DNA from: Flavobacterium ovatum
GTDB taxonomy: Bacteria > Bacteroidota > Bacteroidia > Flavobacteriales > Flavobacteriaceae
NCBI RefSeq assembly: GCF_040703125.1
Contig: NZ_CP160035.1
Span: 2,631,001-2,695,000, forward strand
Reading direction: 5' to 3'
Length of the DNA: 64,000 bases
Below, piece after piece: positions 37,004 to 47,300 of the stretch. The notes beneath the pieces are model-generated. The model saw only the letters and a list, made by a program, of their open reading frames with translations. It was not told the origin of the DNA and ran no database searches. Numbering within the stretch: the first letter of the stretch is position 1; each line of letters opens with the position of its first letter. The position numbers and the translations under genes were made by a program.

Positions 37004-37513
37004 ATGAAAGCAAATTTACTCCGTCTAGTATTACTTACAACAGTTATATTTACTATTAATTCTTGCTCATCTGATTCATCTGAAGTAGTAACAGATAATT
37101 CAACTAACCTTACAGCTAAAGTTGTTGATTATGATTATAATGAGATGGAAATCGCAACAATGGATTTGATAAATGAATACAGAGTTAGTGTTGGTTTGAA
37201 TTCTTTAGAAAGAATAAATCATATTTCATATAAATCAGAAGAACATGACGATTATATGATTACTAATAAAGTAGTGAATCACAATGATTTTGTGGCACGT
37301 TCAGAAAATATCATCAAGGTTTTAGGAGCACAAAGAGTAGGAGAGAATGTTGCTTATAATTTTAAAACAGCGGAGTCTGTGGTGGCAGCATGGTTAAATA
37401 GTCCAGCACACAAAGAAAATATAGTTGGAAATTATACTCATTTTGGAATTGCTATTAAAACAGATACAGAGACAGGAAAAAAATATTATACTAATATTTT
37501 TGCAAAAATATAA
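37004..37513 (+). CDS. CAP/SCP-domain lipoprotein (paralogue 2 of 3)
   Basis: This 169-residue lipoprotein is very like paralogue 1: signal with lipobox NSC|SS, YDYNEMEIATMDLINEYR, HNDFVARSENI, VGENVAYNF, AAWLNSPAHKENI and a shared end YYTNIFAKI. The ATG at 37004 (MKANLLRLVLL) is chosen; a TTG at 36965 would put the start inside the conserved inverted repeat. It differs from copy 1 mostly near the N-terminus and in the acidic linker. It is separately terminated. Confidence 0.88.
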   Translation: MKANLLRLVLLTTVIFTINSCSSDSSEVVTDNSTNLTAKVVDYDYNEMEIATMDLINEYRVSVGLNSLERINHISYKSEEHDDYMITNKVVNHNDFVARSENIIKVLGAQRVGENVAYNFKTAESVVAAWLNSPAHKENIVGNYTHFGIAIKTDTETGKKYYTNIFAKI

Positions 37514-37530
37514 TTTTTGGTTTTAGTTTA

Positions 37531-37560
37531 AAAAAGGTACCTCTAATAGGTACCTTTTTT
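37531..37560 (+). terminator. Terminator after CAP gene 2
   Basis: AAAAAGGTACCT and AGGTACCTTTTT around a 6-nt loop, 18 nt past the stop, with a T-run. The rest of the 315-bp gap up to 37828 is AT-rich and empty. Confidence 0.85.
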
Positions 37561-37828
37561 GTTTTCTAATGTAAGTTTTTTTATTTATTTACCAACATTT
37601 TAATCACTTGTTTAGCAGGTAGTTGCGGTTTTGTTTTTGTACGAATTAGAATATTGTTTTTGTAAATATAAAAAAAGATTATAAGAAAAATTAGAATTTA
37701 CTGTTGAAATAATGTATTTCGTCGACGTTTATATACATTGTGACCAAAACAAATGTATGTTTGAAATCTAATAAATCCAAAACTGTAGAAATTTATGAGT
37801 TAAGATTACGTTACTTAATTTTATTAAT

Positions 37829-38347
37829 TTGATGATTAAAATTTTCTCACGTGTACTTATTTTAAGTTCACTTTTTTTTGGAATGAACTCTTGTTCTTCT
37901 GAGGTATTAAATGAATCTAATTTATCTGTAAATGATACTAATTTTCAAAAGAACGTAATCTATAATTATTCTTCAATTGAATTAGAGACTTTGAATCTAA
38001 TTAATGACTATCGGAATAGCATGGGTCTGAAGGCCTTAGAAAAGATAAATTATATTTCTATTAAATCTGAAGAACATGATGAGTATATGATTTCGAACAA
38101 TGTTATAAGTCATGATAATTTCTCAATTCGTTCAGAGCATATAAAAATGACACTTGGAGCTGAGTCTGTCAGTGAAAACATTGCTTTTAATTTTAATACA
38201 GCAGAAACTGTTGTTTCTGCATGGTTAAAAAGTGACCTGCATAAAAAAAATATTGTTAGTAATTGTACTCATTTTGGAATAGCTGTCAAAGTCGACCCTG
38301 TTACAGGGAAAAAATATTTCACAAATATTTTTATTAGAATTCGATGA
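37829..38347 (+). CDS. CAP/SCP-domain lipoprotein (paralogue 3 of 3, divergent)
   Basis: This 172-residue lipoprotein has the same layout (lipobox NSC|SS near residue 22) but is clearly more diverged: SHDNFSIRSEHI, SVSENIAFNF, VVSAWLKSDLHKKNIVSNC and YFTNIFIRIR. The paired His/Glu positions of the CAP fold remain. The start ATG at 37829 lacks the upstream inverted repeat of copies 1 and 2, so it is probably regulated differently. An extra Cys (SNCTHFG) replaces the NYTHFG of the others. Confidence 0.85.
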   Translation: MMIKIFSRVLILSSLFFGMNSCSSEVLNESNLSVNDTNFQKNVIYNYSSIELETLNLINDYRNSMGLKALEKINYISIKSEEHDEYMISNNVISHDNFSIRSEHIKMTLGAESVSENIAFNFNTAETVVSAWLKSDLHKKNIVSNCTHFGIAVKVDPVTGKKYFTNIFIRIR

Positions 38348-38470
38348 AATTAATCAAAATAGAAGATATTTTTAGTTTCCTCGAAAAAAATCATTCTCAA
38401 CTCCTTTTTGGTTCGACTTATTTGTAAAAAGACTCTTTAAGTGTCCTCGTTTTTAGCATCCCTTTTTAGG

Positions 38471-40408
38471 TTACAAATCAGTAATAATAAATTCACTTCT
38501 TCTATTTAGTTGGTGTTCTTCTTCAGTACAATTAACACCGTCTGAACATTTATTTACTAACTCATATTCCCCATATCCTCTACCGATAAACCTGTTTGAG
38601 TTTATACCATTTTTAATCAACCAAGCAATGGTTGATTTAACTCTTCGATCAGATAAGGCTTCGTTGTATTTAAAGCTTCCTCTACTATCGGTATGAGAAC
38701 GAATATCTAGTTTCATATTTGGATATTGTTTTAGTACATCTAATATTTTTTCTAGGTCTAAAGCAGCTTCAGGTCTAATATCTGATTTGTCAAAGTCAAA
38801 GTAGATCATTTTGATACCAAAACATTTACCCAAATCATCTCCAATGGCAACTTTACAAGTAATTTTTTCTAAAGCAATATCGAGTTTTGTTTTACCTTGA
38901 TCCTTATCGACTGTTATTTTTTCTTCCTTTGTTGTGTATTCTGGTTTTTCAGCTCTTACATAATACGTTTTATCACATTCGACCATAAAAGAATAATTTC
39001 CTTTTTGATCAGACATCATAGAGGAGATGTCTTTGAATCTTTTGTCAAAAAGACTCACTTTAGAATTAGGAAGAACTTCTTTAGAATCGATATCTGTAAT
39101 TTGTCCATACAATTCTTGTTCGCAAGTCAACCTTTTGTTTTCTAAAAATTTATAAATATCGTCATATCCCTGTCCTCCGTCTCTATTAGAGGTAAAGAAA
39201 CCTCTACGAGATTTAGTATCTATTAAATAGGCAAAATCATCTTTAGGGGAATTAATATCAGCACCCACATTTTGAACCTCACTAAAAGTTCCATCTTGAC
39301 TTATTTTAGAAACAAATACATCTAGACCTCCCAAACCAGGATGCCCGTCAGAGGCAAAGTAGATTTCATTTTCGTCACTCATGAAAGGAAAAGTTTCTCT
39401 ACCAGGAGTGTTAATGGTATTGCCTAAATTTTCAGGAGTACCAAAGCTACCATCGTCATTTATTTTTACTTTAAACAAATCAGAAAGACCTAAAGTCCCT
39501 GGCATATCTGAAGCAAAATATAATGTTTTTTCATCTTGACTAAGGGTAGGGTGTGCTGTAGAATAATTGTTACTATTAAAAGGCAATTCAATAATATTAG
39601 CCCACTTTTCTTTTTCGATTGTTGCTTTGTAAATTTTGATTAAAGTGACATCGTTTCCATTTTTACCTTTCTTACCATCAATAAAGTTGTTTCTAGTGAA
39701 ATACATAGTGTTTCCATCTTTGGTAAATACCGGAGTAGATTCATGAAATTTAGAGTTTATGTTTTTATCAAATTTACTAGGAGCTCCAGGGGTCATTTGA
39801 TCACCCAAATCAGCCATATATAAATTGGTAAAATATTGATTGGTCCAAGTGTGTTTTCTTTGTCCTATACTACCGGTATCCCGAGCGGAAGTAAAAACTA
39901 TTTTGTTGTTATAAATAGCGGTCCCATAATCAGAATATTTAGAGTTTATACCTGCATCCTCAATATCGTATCTTCCAGAATTGGCTTTAATTTCTGCTAG
40001 GTAGTTTCTATTTTTTTTAAAGAGTTTTGCTCTATTGTCATTTCCAGAAAGCTCTACAAATTTAACCATCATAGCATCGGCTTGTTTATTCTCACCAATG
40101 GCTCTTAGAGACTGTGAATATCTGTAATAGTATTCGGGTTCAACAGAGGTATTCATAGCAAATAATTCCCCATACCATTTGGCTGCATTTTCAAGTTGTG
40201 CGTTAAAATAATAAGCATTACCTAACTTTTGAAACATATCGGCAGACTTGTAGCCTTTCTCTGCTACTCTTTCATAAGTTTTTATGGCATCTATATAGGC
40301 ATAGTTGTCATATTTTTGATCGGCTGCAGCTAATCTAGCTTTTTGAGAGTAAATGTTTAAGGAAAAAACACTTACTATTGTTATGTAAAGGAGTATCTTA
40401 TTTTTCAT
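38471..40408 (-). CDS. OmpA-family outer-membrane protein with WD40-like (PD40) repeats
   Basis: This 645-residue protein has a signal peptide (MKNKILLYITIVSVFSLNIYSQ), TPR-like helices (about 25-130), a PD40/WD40-like beta-propeller region (about 160-430; e.g. TPVFTKDGNTMYFTRN, HPTLSQDEKTLYFASD), a CarboxypepD_reg-like domain (about 435-515), and a C-terminal OmpA domain (about 530-645; IYFDFDKSDIRPEA, RSHTDSRGSFKYNEALSDRR) that should bind peptidoglycan. This architecture accompanies PorP/SprF-type proteins in type IX secretion loci. It starts 11 nt after the PorP/SprF-like gene, so they are in one operon. It probably anchors the surface complex to the cell wall (inference). Confidence 0.9.
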   Translation of the reverse strand: MKNKILLYITIVSVFSLNIYSQKARLAAADQKYDNYAYIDAIKTYERVAEKGYKSADMFQKLGNAYYFNAQLENAAKWYGELFAMNTSVEPEYYYRYSQSLRAIGENKQADAMMVKFVELSGNDNRAKLFKKNRNYLAEIKANSGRYDIEDAGINSKYSDYGTAIYNNKIVFTSARDTGSIGQRKHTWTNQYFTNLYMADLGDQMTPGAPSKFDKNINSKFHESTPVFTKDGNTMYFTRNNFIDGKKGKNGNDVTLIKIYKATIEKEKWANIIELPFNSNNYSTAHPTLSQDEKTLYFASDMPGTLGLSDLFKVKINDDGSFGTPENLGNTINTPGRETFPFMSDENEIYFASDGHPGLGGLDVFVSKISQDGTFSEVQNVGADINSPKDDFAYLIDTKSRRGFFTSNRDGGQGYDDIYKFLENKRLTCEQELYGQITDIDSKEVLPNSKVSLFDKRFKDISSMMSDQKGNYSFMVECDKTYYVRAEKPEYTTKEEKITVDKDQGKTKLDIALEKITCKVAIGDDLGKCFGIKMIYFDFDKSDIRPEAALDLEKILDVLKQYPNMKLDIRSHTDSRGSFKYNEALSDRRVKSTIAWLIKNGINSNRFIGRGYGEYELVNKCSDGVNCTEEEHQLNRRSEFIITDL

Positions 40409-40419
40409 AATAATTGCTT

Positions 40420-41328
40420 TTAGAAGAATCTTGGAGTAGTGATTTTATCGTTATTTTTGAAAATCTCGTAGCGCAAGAAAATTTCATGAGAACCAGAACT
40501 GTAATTGTTTAAGTTAGTAGTCTCTCTGTCATAACCATATCCAATATACATAGCATCCGAAATTTGAAAACCTACCATTGCACTAACAGCAGCGCTCCAT
40601 CTGTAAGAAGCACCAAGCATAAATTTATCAAAGAATAAAAAGTTAGCAGAAATATCAGCCTGTAAAGGAGATCCTTTAACCATTTTAGAGAGCATAGCAG
40701 GTTTGAATTTAATGTTGTTGTTTAAATCAAAAACATAACCAGCAATCAAATAATAGTTTACTTTTTCTTTAAAAAGAGCGACTTCATTATCATCATATCG
40801 ATTAGATTCAATAAAGTTAGGAATAGAAAAGCCTACATATGCTTTATCAGAATGTAAATATAAACCAGCACCTAAGTTAGGATTGAATTTAGTAAAACTT
40901 TGTAAGGTTGGGTCCCCCTGTTCTTTAGAAACAAGTTTACTATTGTTTAGGTCAAACAAATTGGCGGTAGCTTTAATACCAAAGGAAAGCTTGAAAGTCT
41001 CCGAAGTAGGTATTGTGTATGATAAATCAGCAGAGATCGTATTCTCAGTAGTAGGTCCAATCCTATCATTGATTAGCGATACTCCAAGTCCAAGTCTACT
41101 ACTATTCAAAGGAGTGTTTATTGAAACAGCATTAGTTACAGGTGCTCCATCGAGTCCTACCCATTGGGTACGATGCAAAGCAAATATACTCAAGGCTCCT
41201 CTAGATCCTGCGTAGGCCGGATTGACATTGATTGTGTTGTACATGTACTGAGTAAATTGCGAATCTTGTTGTGCAAAACTTACCGTTGCAGTAAACATCA
41301 AAACGAAAGAAAGTATTTTTGTTTTCAT
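40420..41328 (-). CDS. PorP/SprF-family type IX secretion partner protein
   Basis: This 302-residue outer-membrane beta-barrel of the PorP/SprF family has signal MKTKILSFVLMFTATVSFAQ, the family opening DSQFTQYMYNTINVNPAYAGS, RTQWVGLDGAP and LGLGVSLINDRIGPT, and ends in an aromatic residue (TPRFF). SprF-like proteins are needed for secretion or anchoring of adhesins with type B C-terminal domains. The giant adhesin that precedes it has exactly that domain, which makes it the likely client. A stable stem-loop lies between the two genes. Confidence 0.92.
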   Translation of the reverse strand: MKTKILSFVLMFTATVSFAQQDSQFTQYMYNTINVNPAYAGSRGALSIFALHRTQWVGLDGAPVTNAVSINTPLNSSRLGLGVSLINDRIGPTTENTISADLSYTIPTSETFKLSFGIKATANLFDLNNSKLVSKEQGDPTLQSFTKFNPNLGAGLYLHSDKAYVGFSIPNFIESNRYDDNEVALFKEKVNYYLIAGYVFDLNNNIKFKPAMLSKMVKGSPLQADISANFLFFDKFMLGASYRWSAAVSAMVGFQISDAMYIGYGYDRETTNLNNYSSGSHEIFLRYEIFKNNDKITTPRFF

Positions 41329-41344
41329 GTGGTTCTAGTTTTAA

Positions 41345-41366
41345 CCTGAGGATTTTCATCCTCAGG
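41345..41366 (-). promoter_or_regulatory. Intercistronic stem-loop between adhesin and PorP/SprF genes
   Basis: CCTGAGGAT (41345-41353) and ATCCTCAGG (41358-41366) form a perfect 9-bp stem with a 4-nt loop in the 57-nt gap. No T-run follows, so it is unlikely to be a plain terminator. It is more likely an mRNA processing or stability element that sets different levels of the adhesin and its partner. Confidence 0.6.
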
Positions 41367-41385
41367 AGTTAGAGTTGAGTTGTAA

Positions 41386-44300
41386 TTATCGAGTAAGGTA
41401 TAAATACCCTTCTTTTCTATAAGTTTGAATATCACCAATTCCATCAATGGAACTATAACTTATGATGTAAAAATAGGTTCCTGTAGGTAATCCAGATGAT
41501 TCGCTGACAGTTGTTCTACCTCTTGAATACCCTTCAAAAAAGTTGGTTTCATTGTCATAGTTTTTGGTTTCAAAAACCAATACTCCCCATCGGTTATAAA
41601 TCTCAACAGTATTCTCAGGGTAGCAGATTTTAAATTCAGATCTAAAGCCATCAACTATAAACTTTTCATTAATTCCATCACCATTTGGTGAGAAAGCGTT
41701 GTAAATATATATTGATTCACAAGGCAGTACTGTTGCTTTTTCAGCTGTTTTAGAATCAGGTAGGGCAGGTACCTCATTATTCGTAATTGTTAAACCAACC
41801 GCATTAGCTGTATTGGTTACAAATTCACGCACTAAGTCATCTTTAACTATAGTATGACTTCGAATAATCGGTTGAATACTTTCTCCAGGTGCTAATGAGC
41901 CTTGAATGGTAATATCTAAACCTGTAACACTATCAGTCACTCGGATGTCATGGAGAGTCACATTACCTGTATTGGTTACTGTAATGGTATAATTGATAAT
42001 ATCACCAATAAAACTATATCTATCATTATCTTGAGCTATTTTAACTTCTAATTTAGGACTTTGATTTAAAGGAGTTATAGTGCTAGTGCAGTCATTACAA
42101 GTAGGATCTTTTGGACATGAATCACATGGTGTAGGGTCTGTAGAAGTCACTTCAGGTACAGGAATATCATTAGGGTCCTTAGCATTTGCAAAAGCCAAAT
42201 TATAAACAAAACCTTTGTTAATATCAGCTTGAGTTATTGTATAGAAAGCCTCATATTCCCATTTTTCACCAACTTCCAATATACCGATAGTATTTATATC
42301 TCCTTTTATAAATTCAATATTCTCTACACGATCATCTTTAATCACCACATTATGTACGTTTACATTACCAGAATTAGTTACGTAAAAGGTGTATTTAATT
42401 TTATCACCTTCCTTAGGGATGTTAATGTGATTGGGAGTAGGATCTACATAAATACCGTCTTTTTCTATTGCAATTGAACATGTATTTATTGCTACTGTTT
42501 TTTGTATTGCAACAGTAGAACAAGTTGTAGTCGTTATTACTTCTGTTAGGTCGACCGTTCCTATGCCTGCTGATCCCCAAGTTACTGTTATAGAATTGGT
42601 TCCTATACCAGCTGTTATAGAACCTCCAGCGACAGTCCAAGAATAAGCATGACCTTCTACATTTGTAGCACTATAGACATAATCTTTATCACCTGAACAT
42701 ACAGAAGACAAACCAATTATAATTGGTGTTGGTTTTGGGTTTACGGTCACTTTAACCTCTTTAGCCGAGTTTGGTGCATTCTCACAAACAGCAGTTCCCT
42801 GTACGCTTACGTAATAAGTTGTAGTTGCTGTTAAAGTTGGAGTAGTATAAGAAGGACCAGTATGTAATAAAGTGGTCAAGTCAACATCGCTATACCAATT
42901 AAAAGATGGTTCCGAAACCGTATTGCTCGAAGCGTTTAAAATCGCAGTCGATCCAGTACATATTTCTTTTCCTTGTGCGTTGATATCCGAAGCTGAAGCT
43001 TTTGGGTTTACAGTTACTTTAACCTCTTTAGCCGAGTTTGGTGCATTCTCACAAACAGCCGTTCCCTGTACACTTACGTAATAAGTTGTAGTTGCTGTTA
43101 AAGTTGGAGTTGTATAAGAAGGACCAGTATGTAATAAAGTGGTCAAGTCAACATCGCTATACCAATTAAAAAATGGTTCCACAACCGTGTTGCTCGAAGC
43201 GTTTAAAATCGCAGTTGATCCAGTACATATTTCTTTTCCTTGTGCGTTGATATCCGAAGCTGAAGCTTTTGGGTTTACGGTTACTTTAACCTCTTTAGCC
43301 GAGTTTGGTGCATTCTCACAAACAGCCGTTCCCTGTACGCTTACGTAATAAGTTGAAGTTGCTGTTAAAGTTGGAGTTGTATAAGAAGGACCAGTATGTA
43401 ATAAAGTGGTCAAGTCAACATCGCTATACCAATTAAAAGATGGTTCCGCAACCGTGTTGCTCGAAGCGTTTAAAATTGCAGTTGATCCAGTACATATTTC
43501 TTTTCCTTGTGCGTTAATATCCGAAGCTGAAGCTTTTGGGTTTACAGTTACTTTAACCTCTTTAGCCGAGTTTGGTGCATTCTCACAAACAGCCGTTCCC
43601 TGTACACTTACGTAATAAGTTGTAGTTGCTGTTAAAGTTGGAGTTGTATAAGAAGGACCAGTATGTAATAAAGTGGTCAAGTCAACATCGCTATACCAAT
43701 TAAAATATGGTTCCACAACCGTGTTGCTCGAAGCGTTTAAAATCGCAGTTGATCCAGTACATATTTCTTTTCCTTGTGCGTTGATATCCGAAGCTGAAGC
43801 TTTTGGGTTTACGGTTACTTTAACCTCTTTAGCCGAGTTTGGTGCATTCTCACAAACAGCCGTTCCCTGTACGCTTACGTAATAAGTTGTAGTTGCTGTT
43901 AAAGTTATAGTTGTATAAGAAGGACCAGTATGTAATAAAGTGGTCAAGTCAACATCGCTATACCAATTAAAAGATGGTTCCGCAACCGTGTTGCTCGAAG
44001 CGTTTAAAATTGCAGTTGATCCAGTACATATTTCTTTTCCTTGTGCGTTGATATCCGAAGCTGAAGCTTTTGGGTTTACAGTTACTTTAACCTCTTTAGC
44101 CGAGTTTGGTGCATTCTCACAAACAGCCGTTCCCTGTACACTTACGTAATAAGTTGTAGTTGCTGTTAAAGTTGGAGTTGTATAAGAAGGACCAGTATGT
44201 AATAAAGTGGTCAAGTCAACATCGCTATACCAATTAAAATATGGTTCCGCAACCGTGTTGCTTGAAGTGTTTAAAATAGCAGTTGATCCAGTACATATTT

Positions 44301-47300
44301 CTTTTCCTTCTGCGTTGATATCCGAAGCTGAAGCTTTTGGGTTTACAGTTACTTTAACCTCTTTAGCCGAGTTTGGTGCATTCTCACAAACAGCCGTTCC
44401 CTGTACACTTACGTAATAAGTTGTAGTTGCTGTTAAAGTTGGAGTAGTATAAGAAGGACCAGTATGTAATAAAGTGGTCAAGTTAACATCGCTATACCAA
44501 TTAAAAGATGGTTCCGCAACCGTGTTGCTCGAAGCGTTTAAAATCGCAGTTGATCCAGTACATATTTCTTTTCCTTGTGCATCGATATCCGAAGCTGAAG
44601 CTTTTGGATTTACGGTAATCAATACCGCTGGTAAATCAGCCTCTGGACAAGTCCCGCTTTTTACAACCGCTCTAAAATAGGTGTTTACGATAAGGTTGCC
44701 TATAGTTGTTCCCAACAAAATAGTTGAAGTTTCAGTAATATCTGTATAATTTGTAAAGCCGACATCACTAGATTTTTGCCATTTCACTACAGTTCCTGTA
44801 TTTCCACTTAGGGTTAAATTTGCCGGAGCTGTCCCGTAGCAGATTGTTTGTGCTGAAGTAACGGTACCTCCAACTGTCTCTGGATTAACACTCAAAGCAA
44901 CATTTTGCGTAAATGATTTGCTACAGTTAGGGGTAGCACTAGTAATTGTAATTCCAGTAATTTGTAAAATTTGTCCATTATTAGCAGCAGTCAAAGCAGC
45001 AGATGTAAAGCTCGCCGCTCCAGAAGCAGACGACACAACTGATGTAACAGAAGTTTGTGCAACTCCATTAATAGTATAAGCTATCGTAGAAGTGCTATTA
45101 GGCAATAATCCTGTTAAGTTTAAAGTAGCTGTAGATCCAGCACATACAGTCGAAGCTTGTGCCGCACCTGAAAGTGTTGGTAAAGCATTTACTGCAACTG
45201 TTACCGCTGTTGAAGTTACCGCTGGAGTACAAGTTCCGCTAACGACTACATCGTAGCTACCAGCATCACTAGCTGTAGGATTGGTTAAAGTTAAACTAGC
45301 AGTTGTTGCACCACTAATAACCCCACCGTTGGATAAGGCAATCCCGCCTTTTCTCCATTGGTATGATAATCCTGTTCCTGTTGCAGTTACGGTCATGGTT
45401 TGAGAACCCGAACCCGAACAAGTTGCTGTAGGTGCTGTAGGTTGTGCAGTTATTGCAGGTAAAGCATTTACTGCAACTGTTACCGCTGTTGAAGTTACCG
45501 CTGGAGTACAAGTTCCGCTAACGACTACATCGTAGCTACCAGCATCACTAGCTGTAGGATTGGTTAAAGTTAAACTAGCAGTTGTTGCACCACTAATAAC
45601 CCCACCGTTGGACAAGGCCATCCCGCCTTTTCTCCATTGGTATGATAATCCTGTTCCTGTTGCAGTTACGGTCATGGTTTGAGAACTCGAACCCGAACAA
45701 GTTGCTGTAGGTGCTGTAGGTTGTGCTGTTATTGCAGGTAAAGCATTTACTGTAACCGTTACCGCTGTTGAAGTTACCGCTGGAGTACAAGTTCCGCTAA
45801 CGATTACATCGTAGCTACCAGCATCACTAGCTGTAGGATTGGTTAAAGTTAAACTAGCAGTTGTTGCACCACTAATAACCCCACCGTTGGATAAGGCCAT
45901 CCCGCCTTTTCTCCATTGGTATGATAATCCTGTTCCTGTTGCAGTTACGGTCATGGTTTGAGAACCCGAACCCGAACAAGTTGCTGTAGGTGCTGTAGGT
46001 TGTGCTGTTATTGCAGGTAAAGCATTTACTGTAACCGTTACCGCTGTTGAAGTTACCGCTGGAGTACAAGTTCCGCTAACGACTACATCGTAGCTACCAG
46101 CATCACTAGCTGTAGGATTGGTTAAAGTTAAACTAGCAGTTGTTGCACCACTAATAACCCCACCGTTGGATAAGGCCATCCCGCCTTTTCTCCATTGGTA
46201 TGATAATCCTGTTCCTGTTGCAATTACGGTCATGGTTTGAGAACCCGAACCCGAACAAGTTGCTGTAGGTGCTGTAGGTTGTGCAGTTATTGCAGGTAAA
46301 GCATTTACTGCAACTGTTACCGCTGTTGAAGTTACCGCTGGAGTACAAGTTCCGCTAACGACTACATCGTAGCTACCAGCATCACTAGCTGTAGGATTGG
46401 TTAAAGTTAAACTAGCAGTTGTTGCACCACTAATAACCCCACCGTTGGACAAGGCAATCCCGCCTTTTCTCCATTGGTATGATAATCCTGTTCCTGTTGC
46501 AATTACGGTCATGGTTTGAGAACCCGAACCCGAACAAGTTGCTGTAGGTGCTGTAGGTTGTGCAGTTATTGCAGGTAAAGCATTTACTGCAACTGTTACC
46601 GCTGTTGAAGTTACCGCTGGAGTACAAGTTCCGCTAACGACTACATCGTAGCTACCAGCATCACTAGCTGTAGGATTGGTTAAAGTTAAACTAGCAGTTG
46701 TTGCACCACTAATAACCCCACCGTTGGACAAGGCCATCCCGCCTTTTCTCCATTGGTATGATAATCCTGTTCCTGTTGCAGTTACGGTCATGGTTTGAGA
46801 ACTCGAACCCGAACAAGTTGCTGTAGGTGCTGTAGGTTGTGCTGTTATTGCAGGTAAAGCATTTACTGTAACCGTTACCGCTGTTGAAGTTACCGCTGGA
46901 GTACAAGTTCCGCTAACGACTACATCGTAGCTACCAGCATCACTAGCTGTAGGATTGGTTAAAGTTAAACTAGCAGTTGTTGCACCACTAATAACCCCAC
47001 CGTTGGACAAGGCAATCCCGCCTTTTCTCCATTGGTATGATAATCCTGTTCCTGTTGCAGTTACGGTCATGGTTTGAGAACTCGAACCCGAACAAGTTGC
47101 TGTAGGTGCTGTAGGTTGTGCTGTTATTGCAGGTAAAGCATTTACTGCAACTGTTACCGCTGTTGAAGTTACCGCTGGAGTACAAGTTCCGCTAACGATT
47201 ACATCGTAGCTACCAGCATCACTAGCTGTAGGATTCGTTAAAGTTAAACTAGCAGTTGTTGCACCACTAATAACCCCACCGTTGGACAAGGCAATCCCGC

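Noticed and set aside
42872..44680. Row of 69-codon plus-strand ORFs at 267-bp spacing
   Set aside because: They are antisense frames of the repeated adhesin modules, and each repeats only because the coding DNA does.
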